Of a DNA stretch of 6,267 nucleotides, positions 6,219 to 6,267 are shown in pieces (position 1 is the stretch's first letter; every line of letters begins with the position of its first letter). Below the pieces are notes generated by a model, which saw nothing but the letters and a program-made list of their open reading frames with translations, was not told the origin of the DNA and searched no databases. The stretch is from an uncultured Subdoligranulum sp. GTDB taxonomy: Bacteria; Bacillota; Clostridia; Christensenellales; CAG-314. Made by a program: the position numbers and the translations under genes. Location of the stretch: positions 1 to 6,267 of the forward strand of contig URVX01000071.1 in assembly GCA_900551395.1 (NCBI GenBank), read 5' to 3'.

Positions 6219-6251
6219 TTGACGGGGGGGGGGAGGTTTTTATGTTATAAT
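6219..6251 (+). promoter_or_regulatory. Extended -10 promoter with G10 tract in the spacer
   Basis: TGTTATAAT (6243-6251) is an extended -10 with a consensus TATAAT at 6246-6251. A -35-like TTGACG (6219-6224) lies 21 bp upstream, longer than the optimal 17. Most of the spacer is a run of ten G (6224-6233). Predicted start is near 6258, towards a gene outside the window. Activity may depend on the extended -10 or on the length of the G run. Confidence 0.5.
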
Positions 6252-6267
6252 TTACACACAAAAGCTT

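Overview
The window carries one very long gene on the minus strand, encoding a repeat-rich surface lipoprotein (168-4657, broken by a one-base frame disruption near its 3' end). Divergent from it on the plus strand is a gene for a double-length MarR-type transcription regulator (4967-5971). The two start codons are about 310 bp apart. An AT-rich stretch with promoter-like signals for a gene beyond the right edge completes the window. There are no tRNA, rRNA, CRISPR or insertion-sequence signals.

The organism is most likely an uncultured Firmicutes/Clostridia-type bacterium, possibly gut-associated. This is inferred from four things: the combination of a LAAC lipobox, divergent InlB-type repeats and BspA-type leucine-rich repeats; near-consensus sigma-A promoters; compact intrinsic terminators; and mixed base composition (AT-rich intergenic, moderate-GC coding). 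The taxonomic call is inference only.

Layout: 1-90 is an unassigned edge, perhaps the end of a convergent gene. 91-120 is a symmetric terminator hairpin that ends the lipoprotein transcript. 168-4657 (minus) is the lipoprotein: signal peptide, three InlB-like repeat modules, an unrecognised region of about 450 residues, a fourth InlB-like module, and a BspA-like LRR tail. The frame is broken at about 542-548, and restoring one base gives a continuous protein of 1496 residues. 4658-4966 is the divergent control region. It has two near-consensus promoters whose -35 boxes lie back to back 9 bp apart, a palindrome just downstream of the predicted lipoprotein transcription start, and a lipoprotein mRNA leader of about 200 nt. 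4967-5971 is a single-chain tandem MarR. 6024-6047 is a strong terminator. 6048-6267 has nested inverted repeats and an extended -10 promoter with a G10 tract in its spacer.

Working model (inference): the divergently encoded MarR-like protein controls its own promoter and that of the surface lipoprotein. The lipoprotein, anchored at the outer face of the membrane, probably presents its LRR tail for adhesion or ligand binding. The most interesting points are the fused MarR pseudo-dimer, the interlocked promoters with a candidate operator, and the possible phase-variable promoter at the right edge.
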